From: CAISIP01 sp031396205
GTDB taxonomy: Bacteria > Pseudomonadota > Gammaproteobacteria > Burkholderiales > Burkholderiaceae_C
NCBI GenBank assembly: GCA_031396205.1
Contig: JANNKH010000001.1
Span: 1 to 64,000 of the forward strand
Length of the DNA stretch: 64,000 bases
Direction: 5' to 3'
Shown: piece by piece, positions 25,866-34,175 of the stretch
Numbering within the stretch: the first letter of the stretch is position 1
Layout of the letters: every line of letters begins with the position of its first letter
Notes under the pieces: generated by a model
What the model saw: the letters and a program-made list of their open reading frames with translations, nothing else
Told to the model about the DNA's origin: nothing
The model's database searches: none
Position numbers and translations under genes: made by a program

Positions 25866-27101
25866 ATGCAGGCTTCAATCCCATCGGCACCCGCAAGCGC
25901 GCAGCAGCCCCGGCCGCTAGCCGGTATCCGCATCCTGGACCTGACAACGGTGCTGGCGGGCCCGTATTGCACCTACCAGCTGGCCTTGCTCGGTGCCGAG
26001 GTGACTAAGCTCGAGCGGCCCGGGCAGGGCGACTGGGCACGCAGCGGTTCGCCGGTGACCGGTATCCCGGAGTTCTCGGCCCAGTTCGTGGCCCAGAACG
26101 CCGCCAAGCGTTCGATCACGCTGAACCTGCAATCGGATCGCGGCCGTGCACTGGCACTGCGCCTGATGGCCCGGGCCGACGTGGTGGTCGAGAACTTCTC
26201 GGCCGGCGTCGCGGACCGGTTGGGCATCGGCTTTGCGGCTGCGCGCGAACAGCGCAAGGACATCGTCTATTGCGCGATCTCCGGCTACGGACAGACCGGA
26301 CCGATGAGCCGGCGCCCGGCCTACGACCATGTGGTGCAGGCCGCCTCCGGCGTGACCATGCTGACCGGCACCGCAGCGTCGGTGCCCAACCGCATCGGCC
26401 CGCCCATCTTCGACTACCTGGCCGGCATGTACGGCGCCTTCGCCGTGCTGGCCGCGCTGCGCGAACGCGACCGCACCGGTGACGCGCAGATGGTCGACGT
26501 CAGCATGCTGGACGCCGGCCTGGTGGCGATGGCGTCCACCATGTCCACCATCGCCAACAGTGGCATCGAACCCACGGCCAATGGCAATACCGCCGCCAGC
26601 GGTGCACCGGCCTCGGGCATCTTCAATACCGCCGATGGCCTGCTCTCGATGACCGCCAACCAGGATGCGCAGCTGCTGCGCATGTGCCAGGTGCTGGGGC
26701 TGGAACACGCGCTGCAGGGAGCGCGCTTTTGCAGTCCCGCGGCCCGCAGCACCCACGCAGTTGCGTTCCGCGAACTGATCACCGGCGTCTTGCGCAGCGA
26801 TTCCGCCCACGCGTGGGAAGAGCGGCTCTCGGCCGCCCACGTGCCCGCCACCAAGGTTCGCACGGTCAAGCAGGCCATGGCCGACCCGCACGTGCAGCAG
26901 CGCGGGGTGATGCAGACCCTGCGCGATGCGCACAGCGGCCACGACATACAGGTGCCGACCATCGGTTTTCTGTGGAACCAGTGCAGCCTGGGGCCGGACA
27001 CGCCGCCGCCACGGCTGGGGGAACATACGGACGAGACCCTGGCCGCACTCGGAGTCGAGGCACAGGAACGCACGCAACTGCGCCAGGACGGCGTGATCTG
27101 A
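25866..27101 (+). CDS. CaiB/BaiF family CoA transferase
   Basis: A 411-residue class-III CoA transferase, which moves CoA between carboxylic acids. The ATG at 25866 precedes the family start PLAGIRILDLTTVLAGPYCTYQLALLGAEVTKLE; an earlier in-frame start would overlap the Bug gene. Other marks are KRSITLNLQSDRGRAL and the Asp-containing VVVENFSAG..DRLG segment that carries the catalytic aspartate in the family. It sits 13 bases after the Bug gene and is surely co-transcribed with it. Substrate unknown. Confidence 0.93.
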   Translation: MQASIPSAPASAQQPRPLAGIRILDLTTVLAGPYCTYQLALLGAEVTKLERPGQGDWARSGSPVTGIPEFSAQFVAQNAAKRSITLNLQSDRGRALALRLMARADVVVENFSAGVADRLGIGFAAAREQRKDIVYCAISGYGQTGPMSRRPAYDHVVQAASGVTMLTGTAASVPNRIGPPIFDYLAGMYGAFAVLAALRERDRTGDAQMVDVSMLDAGLVAMASTMSTIANSGIEPTANGNTAASGAPASGIFNTADGLLSMTANQDAQLLRMCQVLGLEHALQGARFCSPAARSTHAVAFRELITGVLRSDSAHAWEERLSAAHVPATKVRTVKQAMADPHVQQRGVMQTLRDAHSGHDIQVPTIGFLWNQCSLGPDTPPPRLGEHTDETLAALGVEAQERTQLRQDGVI

Positions 27102-28011
27102 CATCCGGTCGGCACCACGGGCGGGAGGGCCATGGGTGTTCCTGGCGCCCGAAGCGACGCGACATTTTAGGCATCTTCGGTGCCATGGCCGCATCCCCCG
27201 ACGCTTCTGCCTTTGCCGCGCACGGCTCCCCGTGCGAAAGAATCCGCTGAGCCCGGAAAAAGCTGCTGCGCAGCACGTGGACGGCGGTCGCGCCGGGGGA
27301 AATCCAACCACCCAAGCCCAAATAACGCCCTAACGTCCGTCCTCAAAAACCCGCATCCAGCGTGCGCCGCCTTGACCACTGGGCTCCGCTGGTCCTGATG
27401 CTGCGCTTGCCAGGCTGTTGGAACACCCGTGAGCCCGACCGGCCCACCCCACCGCACGGCGCGCATTTGCCTCGCCATTCTGCGCATTCGCCAATCGTTG
27501 CGCTGATCAAGCGTCTTTTCGGGCGTTGTCTGGGCCGATTCACCACAGCCCGGTGCGATCCGGGCGTCCTCCTCGCCGGCACCGTCTGTACGCTGCGCAT
27601 CACACGTGTCCCACATCGGCGGCCCGTGTGCCGATGGTGTTGCGCCTTTCCTCGAGTCCCGCCTGTGCGATTGACTCGCAACCGCCAATTACTGGTTGCG
27701 GGCACGCACTTCTGAAATTTGTAGACCCGCTTTCAGTCTTTTGGAGCCGGTCAACTTTCTCGGAAGCAGCCCATCAAGAACAAAAGTCAGGTCACCTGCT
27801 GCCGAAGCGTGTGGACGAGTTCATCGCCCAAAACGAGACTGTTCGCCTGGTGGATGGGCTCAACCGTGCTGTTGAAAAGCCAACTTTCCGGCTGACTCAA
27901 TCGTTTCCAGTCCAGCCGCCAATCACAATTGGCATTCTGGGCGAAAAAAATCTTAGTGCGATGAGTCAAAACCCCTGGAAACCCGCATTTCCATTGGGGC
28001 TCCAGCTTTCC
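27102..28011. other. Non-coding or decayed stretch at the right of the island
   Basis: No intact gene is supported over about 900 bases. Frames on both strands are long only because GC content is high, and show no family features. Two recognisable pieces lie within: a possible transposase N-terminal fragment at 27760-27905 and repeat copy C from 27964, each listed separately. Confidence 0.5.
27760..27905 (+). pseudogene. Possible fragment of an IS1182-like transposase N-terminus
   Basis: The rightward frame gives EAAHQEQKSGHLLPKRVDEF followed by IAQNETVRLVDGL. That resembles the opening of IS1182-type transposases (LLPERLDDYVxxDNPVRVVD). Similarity is lost after about 40 residues. The piece is short, so this is a tentative call. 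Confidence 0.35.
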
Positions 28012-28036
28012 TTGGGCCAACAGCGTAGTAAAACCC
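27964..28036 (-). repeat. Island repeat, copy C
   Basis: Positions 28012-28036 are the exact reverse complement of copy A (21924-21948). Positions 27964-28025 also resemble the left part of copy B (23149-23211) in direct orientation. The copy ends six bases before the rpsT terminator, so it marks the right edge of the accessory stretch. Confidence 0.85.
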
Positions 28037-28042
28037 TGCCAA

Positions 28043-28080
28043 GCACAAAAAAACCGCCCTGAGGCGGTTTTTGTGCTTTT
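28043..28080 (-). terminator. Rho-independent terminator of rpsT
   Basis: GCACAAAAA followed by CCGCC pairs with GGCGG followed by TTTTTGTGC around loop CTGA. The stem is flanked by A-runs on one side and T-runs on the other, so it can work in both directions. It lies about 115 bases beyond the rpsT stop. Confidence 0.9.
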
Positions 28081-28194
28081 TGCGTTACTGGCAGCGCACC
28101 CGTTACAAACGGCGGATGCTTGTTTGTCCTGATCGGGCCGACGGGTCGGTTTTCAAGGGCAATGCAGGCGTCCGTGCGATCGGTCTGTGGGTGT

Positions 28195-28518
28195 TCAGGC
28201 CGGGGCTGTGGCTTGGGCCGGCACCGCGAGTGCCAGTGCCTTGACCTTGGTCGAGAGGCGGCTCTTGTCGCGCGCTGCCTTGTTCTTGTGGAAGATGCCT
28301 TTGTCGGCGACCGAGTCGACGATGGCCTGCATCTTGCCGAACAGCTCGGTGGCTTTTGTCTTGTCGCCGGCGACAACCGCCTTCTCGACGTTCTTCACGG
28401 CGCTGCGGTACTGGGAACGCAATGAGGTATTCGCTGCGTTGATCTTGACGTCCTGACGGACGCGTTTGCGGCCCGACGCCAGGCGCGGGTTCTTTTTCTT
28501 GGGCTTGGTAGATGCCAT
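28195..28518 (-). CDS. rpsT: 30S ribosomal protein S20
   Basis: A 107-residue, strongly basic primary 16S rRNA-binding protein. The start MASTKPKKKNPRLASGRKRV and the segments LRSQYRSAVKNVEKAV and GIFHKNKAARDKSRLS are diagnostic. It is longer than the E. coli protein (87) because of an Ala/Val-rich C-terminal tail (ALALAVPAQATAPA). An AAGGA ribosome-binding site precedes the ATG, and TAGAAT on the reverse strand (28564-28569) is a plausible -10. It is divergent from murJ. Confidence 0.97.
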   Translation of the reverse strand: MASTKPKKKNPRLASGRKRVRQDVKINAANTSLRSQYRSAVKNVEKAVVAGDKTKATELFGKMQAIVDSVADKGIFHKNKAARDKSRLSTKVKALALAVPAQATAPA

Positions 28519-28563
28519 GGGTAAATGTCCTTGTGTCTGAGGATGATGCCAGCAAAGCCTTCC

Positions 28564-28569
28564 ATTCTA
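28564..28569 (-). promoter_or_regulatory. Candidate -10 element of rpsT
   Basis: Read leftward the hexamer is TAGAAT, placing transcription start about 40 bases before the rpsT ATG. The -35 position is poorly conserved. Confidence 0.4.
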
Positions 28570-28623
28570 CCCGCCAACATCGGGTCCGGCCAGCGAGTGT
28601 GCCTCCGGCCCCGGATGGCCCGG

Positions 28624-28629
28624 CTACAC
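28624..28629 (+). promoter_or_regulatory. Candidate -10 element of murJ
   Basis: TACACT lies eight bases before the murJ GTG. If used, the transcript would begin at or within a base or two of the start codon, that is, a leaderless mRNA. No ribosome-binding site precedes the GTG, which agrees with this. Confidence 0.35.
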
Positions 28630-28637
28630 TCGCTGCC

Positions 28638-30203
28638 GTGAGCCTGTTCAAAGCCGCCTCCACCGTCTCGTTGCTGACACTGGCCTCACGCGTCACCGGC
28701 ATGGTGCGCGACCTGCTGATGGCGTCTATTTTCGGCGCCAGTGCGATGACTGACGCGTTCAACGTGGCGTTTCGCCTGCCCAACATGTTCCGCCGCCTGT
28801 TTGGCGAAGGTGCCTTCAGCCAGGCGTTTGTGCCGGTGCTGGGTGCAACCCGTGGTGAGGAAGGCGAGGCCGTCACCAAATTGCTGATCGATCGGGTTGC
28901 CACCGCGTTGAGCGTGGTTCTGGCCGTGACCTGTGTCATCGGCGTCATCGCCGCACCGGCACTGGTGTGGCTATTGGCCAGCGGTCTGCAGCAGGATCCG
29001 CGCGGCTTCAACGCCGCGGTGGTGATGTCGCGCTGGATGTTTCCCTATATCGGATTCATGTCGCTGGTGGCGCTGGGCGCCGGCATCCTCAACACCTGGA
29101 AGCGCTTCGCGGTGCCGGCGTTCACGCCGGTATTGCTCAATCTGGCCATGATTGCGGCGACCTGGCTCGGCGCGCCCTGGTTCGCCCGTCTGGGCATCGA
29201 ACCGATCTATGCGCTGGTGATGGGCGTCATCGGTGGCGGCGTGTTGCAACTGGGTTTGCAGGCGGCGTCGCTGCGCCGCCTGGGGTTGATGCCGCGTGTG
29301 CGCTGGAATGGCAAGGCCATCCGCGATGCCTGGGCCGACGCTGGCACACGGCGCATCGCGACCCTCATGGGCCCGGCATTGCTGGGCGTCGGGGTGGCCC
29401 ATCTTTCAGCCATCATCAACCTGCAGATTGCCTCGCATCTGACGCCGGGCAGCGTGAGCTGGATGAGTTATGCCGAACGGCTGATGGAGTTCCCCACCGC
29501 GCTGCTAGGCGTGGCGCTGGGGGTGGTACTCACGCCGCAGCTGGTGGCCGCCAATGCCGCCAAGGATGCGCAGAAATATTCCGACATGCTGGACTGGGGC
29601 TTGCGTCTGGTCGTGCTGCTGGCGTTACCGTGCACCATGGCCCTGCTGGTATTTGCCCAGCCGCTGGTGGCCACGCTGTACCAGCGCGGTGCGTTTGCCG
29701 CCAACGATGTGCAGCAGACCACCTATGCGCTGATGGGTTATGGCGCCGGCCTGGTCGGCATCGTGGCGATCAAGGTGCTGGCCCCCGGTTTTTACGCCAG
29801 CCAGGATATCCGCACACCGGTGCGGATCGCGATCATGGTGCTGGTGATCACCCAATTGCTCAACCTGGTATTGGTGCCGCTGTTCGCCCATGCCGGCCTG
29901 ACACTGGCGATCAGCCTGGGCGCGCTGGTCAATGCCTCGGCACTGTTATGGGGCCTGATCCGTCGCGGCCGCTACAAGCCTTCGCCGGGCTGGACGATGT
30001 TCGTGTTCCAGGTGGTGGCCGCGACGGCCCTGCTGTCGGTGTTCCTGATGTGGGCGGCCAGCCACGTGCAATGGGTGGGCCCCAACGTGCAGGACTTGCG
30101 CCGGCTGCTGATCCTGGCGCTGGTGATGCTGGGCTCGGCACTGATTTACTTCACCGCGCTGTGGGCTGCCGGACTGAAGCTGCGCGAATTCGCGCGTCGT
30201 TGA
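28638..30203 (+). CDS. murJ: Lipid II flippase MurJ
   Basis: MurJ moves lipid II across the inner membrane for peptidoglycan assembly. The 521-residue protein begins at the GTG at 28638 with SLFKAASTVSLLTLASRVTGMVRDLLMASIFG and FNVAFRLPNMFRRLFGEGAFSQAFVPV, the family's N-terminal block, and has about 14 hydrophobic helices across its length. An earlier in-frame start at 28512 would overlap rpsT and adds unrelated sequence. It is divergent from rpsT, the usual arrangement in betaproteobacteria. Confidence 0.96.
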   Translation: MSLFKAASTVSLLTLASRVTGMVRDLLMASIFGASAMTDAFNVAFRLPNMFRRLFGEGAFSQAFVPVLGATRGEEGEAVTKLLIDRVATALSVVLAVTCVIGVIAAPALVWLLASGLQQDPRGFNAAVVMSRWMFPYIGFMSLVALGAGILNTWKRFAVPAFTPVLLNLAMIAATWLGAPWFARLGIEPIYALVMGVIGGGVLQLGLQAASLRRLGLMPRVRWNGKAIRDAWADAGTRRIATLMGPALLGVGVAHLSAIINLQIASHLTPGSVSWMSYAERLMEFPTALLGVALGVVLTPQLVAANAAKDAQKYSDMLDWGLRLVVLLALPCTMALLVFAQPLVATLYQRGAFAANDVQQTTYALMGYGAGLVGIVAIKVLAPGFYASQDIRTPVRIAIMVLVITQLLNLVLVPLFAHAGLTLAISLGALVNASALLWGLIRRGRYKPSPGWTMFVFQVVAATALLSVFLMWAASHVQWVGPNVQDLRRLLILALVMLGSALIYFTALWAAGLKLREFARR

Positions 30204-30330
30204 CCCGCCCGCGTCGGATGGCCGTTGTGTGCGGCCTTGCCGCGCGGGTGATTGGCAGCATGGGCGATCGGCGGCAAAATAGGGCCGACGGGCGCCGCGA
30301 CGCGCATCTGAAACCCCAAAGAGCCGACCC

Positions 30331-31185
30331 ATGCAACTGTCCTATGCCGTACCCACACCATTGGAGTATTTTGCGGCCCTGGTCCACAGCGATGCCGAGT
30401 TCCCGCTGCTGGAGGCCGCTGTCAGCCTGGCCCAGGACGAATACCCGGACCTCGATGTGCAGCAGGTGCTGGGCGAGGTGGACCAGCTGCTGGCGCGGCT
30501 CAAGCGGCGCGTGCCGGCCGATGCGGTGCCGCTGCAGAAGCTGCGCGCGGTGAACCAGTTCTTTTTCCGCGATCTCAGCTTTCGGGCCAACGTCAATAAT
30601 TTCTACGATCCGGACAACAGCTACCTGAACGTGGTGCTGCGCACCCGGTGCACGATTCCGATCTCGGCGGCGGTGTTGTGGCTCGAACTGGCGCAGGGTC
30701 TGGGTCTGGCAGCGCGCGGCGTCGGCTTTCCCGGCCACTTCATGGTCAAGGTCAACTTGCCCAAGGGCCAGGTGGTGATTGATCCGCTGGACGGCCAATC
30801 GCTGAGCCGCGAGCAACTGGCTGAGCGGCTGGAGCCGTACCGGCGCAGCAGCGGGCTGGTCGATGAGTTCGAGGTTCCGCTGGGCTTGTACTTACAGTCC
30901 ACGCCGCCGCGCGAGATCGTGGCGCGCATGCTGCGTAACCTCAAGGAGATCCATCGGGCGCAGGAGGATTGGGGGCGCATGGTGGCCGTACTGGATCGGC
31001 TGATCGTGTTGCTGCCCCAGTCCTGGTCCGAGTTTCGCGATCGGGGCCTTGCCCACGCAGAGCTCGACCAAACCGAACAGGCGGTGCAGGACCTGGAGGT
31101 CTATCTGGCCAACGTCGAAGAAGGGCTGGATATCGACGCCATCGCGGCGCGGGTTGCCGAGCTGCGCCGGGCGCGCAGCGGCTGA
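30331..31185 (+). CDS. SirB1 family protein (transglutaminase-like with TPR tail)
   Basis: A 284-residue protein of the SirB1 family, also found near prfA/prmC in enterobacteria; its function is unknown. The N-terminal domain has a transglutaminase-like fold, with FFFRDLSFRANVNNFYDPDNSYLN, RTRCTIPISAAVLWLELA and GVGFPGHFMVKV; the Cys in RTRCTIP and His in GHFMV are candidates for the catalytic pair. The C-terminal third, from about residue 200, is helical and TPR-like. The start ATG at 30331 follows a 127-base gap after murJ. Confidence 0.88.
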   Translation: MQLSYAVPTPLEYFAALVHSDAEFPLLEAAVSLAQDEYPDLDVQQVLGEVDQLLARLKRRVPADAVPLQKLRAVNQFFFRDLSFRANVNNFYDPDNSYLNVVLRTRCTIPISAAVLWLELAQGLGLAARGVGFPGHFMVKVNLPKGQVVIDPLDGQSLSREQLAERLEPYRRSSGLVDEFEVPLGLYLQSTPPREIVARMLRNLKEIHRAQEDWGRMVAVLDRLIVLLPQSWSEFRDRGLAHAELDQTEQAVQDLEVYLANVEEGLDIDAIAARVAELRRARSG

Positions 31186-31225
31186 CGGCGGCCGGACGCC
31201 AACCTGGCGTTGCCTGCGCCGTCTG

Positions 31226-32293
31226 TCAGCGCAGTTCGACTGCAGTTGAGCCCTCGATCGGTGCGATGGCGCCGATGACGTACACAGCCTCACCCTGCTC
31301 GCGCAGGGTCTGCGCGGTGGCCTGCGCATTGGCTGCGTCCACCACCACCACCATGCCGATGCCGTTGTTGAAGGTGCGGTTCATCTCGTGGTCGTCGATG
31401 CCGGCGGTGGCCTGCAACCAGGCGAACAGTTCCGTGCGCGGCCAGCTGCCCTTGCGCAGATGGGCCGCCAGGCCTTCGGGCAGGACCCGCGGTATGTTTT
31501 CCAGCAAACCGCCTCCAGTTATGTGCGCGAGCGCCTTGATCGGGTGGGCGGCGAGCGCAGTCAACACCGGTTTGACGTACAGGCGCGTCGGTGCCATCAG
31601 GGCGTCGCGGAAGTCCTGGCCATCCAGGCGCTTGGGCAAGCGCGCTTCATCGCGCGCCGCGCCGGTGCCCGCAACCCGGTCGATGCATTTGCGCACCAGG
31701 CTAAATCCGTTGGAATGCACTCCGCTGCTGGCCAGGCCGAGCACTACGTCGCCGGCCTGCACATCCTTGCCGGTCAGGATGGCCGATTTTTCGACTGCGC
31801 CAACTGCAAAACCCGCCAGGTCGTATTCGCCGGCCGGGTACATGCCGGGCATTTCGGCAGTTTCGCCCCCGATCAGCGCACAGCCCGACAACTCGCAACC
31901 GCGTGCAATGCCTCCCACCACCGCAACCGCGGTGTCGATGTCAAGCTTGCCGCAGGCAAAGTAGTCCAGGAAAAACAGCGGCTCGGCGCCCTGCACCAGT
32001 ACATCGTTGACGCTCATGGCCACCAGGTCGATACCCACGGTGTCATGCATGTTCCACTCGAAGGCCAGCCTGAGCTTGGTGCCCACGCCGTCGGTGCCGC
32101 TCACCAGAACCGGCTCACGGTAGCGCTTGGGCACCTCGAACAAGGCGCCGAAACCACCGATGCCGGCCAGCACGCCCTCGCGCATGGTCTTGCGGGCCAG
32201 CGGCTTGATCCGTTCGACCAGCGCATCGCCAGCGTCAATGTCGACGCCGGCGTCCTTGTAGGACAGGGCAGGGGAGGGTGTGGCTGTGGTCAT
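31226..32293 (-). CDS. purM: Phosphoribosylformylglycinamidine cyclo-ligase PurM
   Basis: AIR synthetase closes the imidazole ring of FGAM using ATP, step five of purine synthesis. The 355-residue protein is full length. Conserved blocks: LSYKDAGVDIDAGDALVERIK, VSGTDGVGTKL, GIDLVAMSVNDVL, GGETAEMPGMY and HITGGGLLENIPRVL. It is convergent with the SirB1-like gene (40 bases between stops) and divergent from the permease gene. Confidence 0.97.
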   Translation of the reverse strand: MTTATPSPALSYKDAGVDIDAGDALVERIKPLARKTMREGVLAGIGGFGALFEVPKRYREPVLVSGTDGVGTKLRLAFEWNMHDTVGIDLVAMSVNDVLVQGAEPLFFLDYFACGKLDIDTAVAVVGGIARGCELSGCALIGGETAEMPGMYPAGEYDLAGFAVGAVEKSAILTGKDVQAGDVVLGLASSGVHSNGFSLVRKCIDRVAGTGAARDEARLPKRLDGQDFRDALMAPTRLYVKPVLTALAAHPIKALAHITGGGLLENIPRVLPEGLAAHLRKGSWPRTELFAWLQATAGIDDHEMNRTFNNGIGMVVVVDAANAQATAQTLREQGEAVYVIGAIAPIEGSTAVELR

Positions 32294-32395
32294 GGCATCA
32301 AGGCGGTCTGCCGGCGCTGGCGTCGGCGGTCAGGGGCCGCGGCGGACCCCGATAGAATTTGCCCAGATTCTACGGGTTGACACCCGCTCGCCTGC

Positions 32396-33481
32396 ATGCA
32401 GTTCACCGCCACCCAGAAGTCCGCCGCCGCATGGGGCGCGATCGCCGCGTTTGTCGTCTTTTCGTTCTGGCTGCTCGCGCCGGTCCTGACCCCGTTTGTC
32501 GTGGCGGCGGTGTTTGCGTATGCGCTGACTCCGCTGGTTGATCGGCTGGACCGCAAACGCGGTGGCAAGCTGCCGCGCCTGCTCGCGGTGCTGCTGGTGC
32601 AATGCCTGCTGTTTGTTGTTCTATTGGGGGTGGCATTGCTGATTGTTCCGATTCTGGCCAAGGAATTGCCGCTGATGCGCGAGCAGGTGCCGGTGCTGTT
32701 CGATCGCTTGAATGGCGTGGTCAAGCCGCTGCTGGAGCGCTTTGGCGTGAGCCTGTCGCTGGACGTGGCGAATATCAAGGCGTTTGTGCTGAAGTATCTC
32801 AATGCCAACTTCGAGGACGCGTTTGGCGCAATGATGGCCTCGCTCAAACTGGGCGGCAGTGTCGCCTTTGCCATCATCGGGAATGCGATGTTGATCCCGG
32901 TGGCCTTGTTCTACCTGCTGATGGACTGGGATCGTTTTGTCGGGTCGGCGATGCGACTGGTGCCGCCGCGCCTGCGCGCATCGGTCGACAGCTTCACGCA
33001 CGAGGCAGACCAGGTGCTGGGGCAATACCTGCGCGGCCAATTGCTGGTGATGCTGATCCTGGCGGCGTTCTACAGCATCGGACTGGCACTTTTCGGCCTC
33101 GATCTGGCCTTGCCGATCGGTGTTTTCACCGGCCTGGCGGTGTTCGTGCCCTACCTGGGCTTTGGGCTGGGCCTGGTCATAGCCACGCTGGCGGGTGTGC
33201 TGGAATTTTCGGCCGACGCTGGTCCGGGCAAGGCGCTGTTGATGGTGACCGTGGTCTATGGCCTGGGCCAAATAGTCGAGAGCCTGTACCTGACGCCGCG
33301 CCTGCTCGGCGAACGCATCGGGCTGCATCCCCTGGCGGTGATATTTGCGTTGCTGGCGTTTGGCCAGTTGCTCGGGTTCGTGGGTGTATTGATCGCGCTG
33401 CCGGCCAGTGCTGTCTTGCTGGTGGCGATCCGCCGCGCCTGGCGAACCTACCAGGACAGCGATCTGTACACGGGCGCCTGA
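32396..33481 (+). CDS. AI-2E family (PerM-type) membrane permease
   Basis: A 361-residue inner-membrane protein of the AI-2E exporter/PerM family with about eight hydrophobic segments: two near residues 12-55, one near 60-85, a long soluble loop to about 150, then the rest. ALTPLVDRLDRKRGGKLPR and FVPYLGFGLGL near residue 245 are family blocks. In betaproteobacteria it commonly precedes hda, as here (six bases between the stop and hda start). Substrate is not established. TAGAAT about 45 bases upstream could be its -10. Confidence 0.9.
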   Translation: MQFTATQKSAAAWGAIAAFVVFSFWLLAPVLTPFVVAAVFAYALTPLVDRLDRKRGGKLPRLLAVLLVQCLLFVVLLGVALLIVPILAKELPLMREQVPVLFDRLNGVVKPLLERFGVSLSLDVANIKAFVLKYLNANFEDAFGAMMASLKLGGSVAFAIIGNAMLIPVALFYLLMDWDRFVGSAMRLVPPRLRASVDSFTHEADQVLGQYLRGQLLVMLILAAFYSIGLALFGLDLALPIGVFTGLAVFVPYLGFGLGLVIATLAGVLEFSADAGPGKALLMVTVVYGLGQIVESLYLTPRLLGERIGLHPLAVIFALLAFGQLLGFVGVLIALPASAVLLVAIRRAWRTYQDSDLYTGA

Positions 33482-33487
33482 TTGGGC

Positions 33488-34174
33488 ATGAAGCAGATCG
33501 CGCTGGATATCGGCCTGTCAACCGGGCCTAGTTTGCAGAATTTTTTTGCCGGACCGAACCTGGCGGCACACCAGCACCTGAGCTTGTGGCTGGGCCGCGC
33601 AAACGTGCTGACGACCCGGTCACCGGTACCTACCTACTTGTGGGGCGCCGACGGCAGCGGCAAGACACACCTGCTCAAGGCGGTGCGCGAGGCGTTGCGG
33701 GACCAGGGCGCGAGCGCCGGCTGGATCGATGCGACGGTGCAGGAACCACCCGCTTTTTCGGAGTCCTGGACGGCGGTGATGCTGGACGATGTCCACCGGT
33801 ATACCGCGGTCCAGCAACAGGCGGCGTTCAGCTGGTTTGTGCATGCCCAGACACTGCAGCGCGCTGTCCTCGCAAGCGGTGACCAGCCGCCCGCTGGCCT
33901 GTGTCTGCGCGATGACTTGCGCTCCCGGCTGGGTTGGGGCCATGTGTTCGCACTTACGGTTTTGAGCGAACCGGAGCGGCGTTCGGTATTGCGCCAGGCT
34001 GCCGATGCGCGGGGGGTATTTCTTGGTGATGACGTCATGGACTTCATGCTGACCCGTTTCAGCCGGGATCTGCCCAGCCTGATGGAATTGCTGGACCTGT
34101 TGGATGCCTATGCGCTGCGCACCAAGCGGGCGATCACGGTGCCGATGATCCGCGCCATGATGGAAGAGTCCTGA
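33488..34174 (+). CDS. hda: DnaA regulatory inactivator Hda
   Basis: A 228-residue DnaA-like AAA+ protein without the DNA-binding domain. In E. coli Hda binds the loaded beta clamp and stimulates hydrolysis of DnaA-bound ATP to prevent over-initiation. MKQIALDIGL at the N-terminus fits a clamp-binding motif; Walker A is WGADGSGKTHLL near residue 50 and Walker B is VMLDDVHRY. The ATG at 33488 starts directly at the clamp motif. It lies between the permease and HAD genes, the usual betaproteobacterial order. Confidence 0.93.
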   Translation: MKQIALDIGLSTGPSLQNFFAGPNLAAHQHLSLWLGRANVLTTRSPVPTYLWGADGSGKTHLLKAVREALRDQGASAGWIDATVQEPPAFSESWTAVMLDDVHRYTAVQQQAAFSWFVHAQTLQRAVLASGDQPPAGLCLRDDLRSRLGWGHVFALTVLSEPERRSVLRQAADARGVFLGDDVMDFMLTRFSRDLPSLMELLDLLDAYALRTKRAITVPMIRAMMEES

Positions 34175-34175
34175 G

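Noticed and set aside
28103..29011. 302-codon leftward open frame across rpsT and murJ
   Set aside because: It conflicts with two essential genes that have clear family matches; shadow of codon bias.
28967..30553. 528-codon rightward open frame over murJ and the SirB1-like gene
   Set aside because: Different frame from murJ, Gly/Arg/Ala-rich and without membrane segments; murJ itself is convincing.
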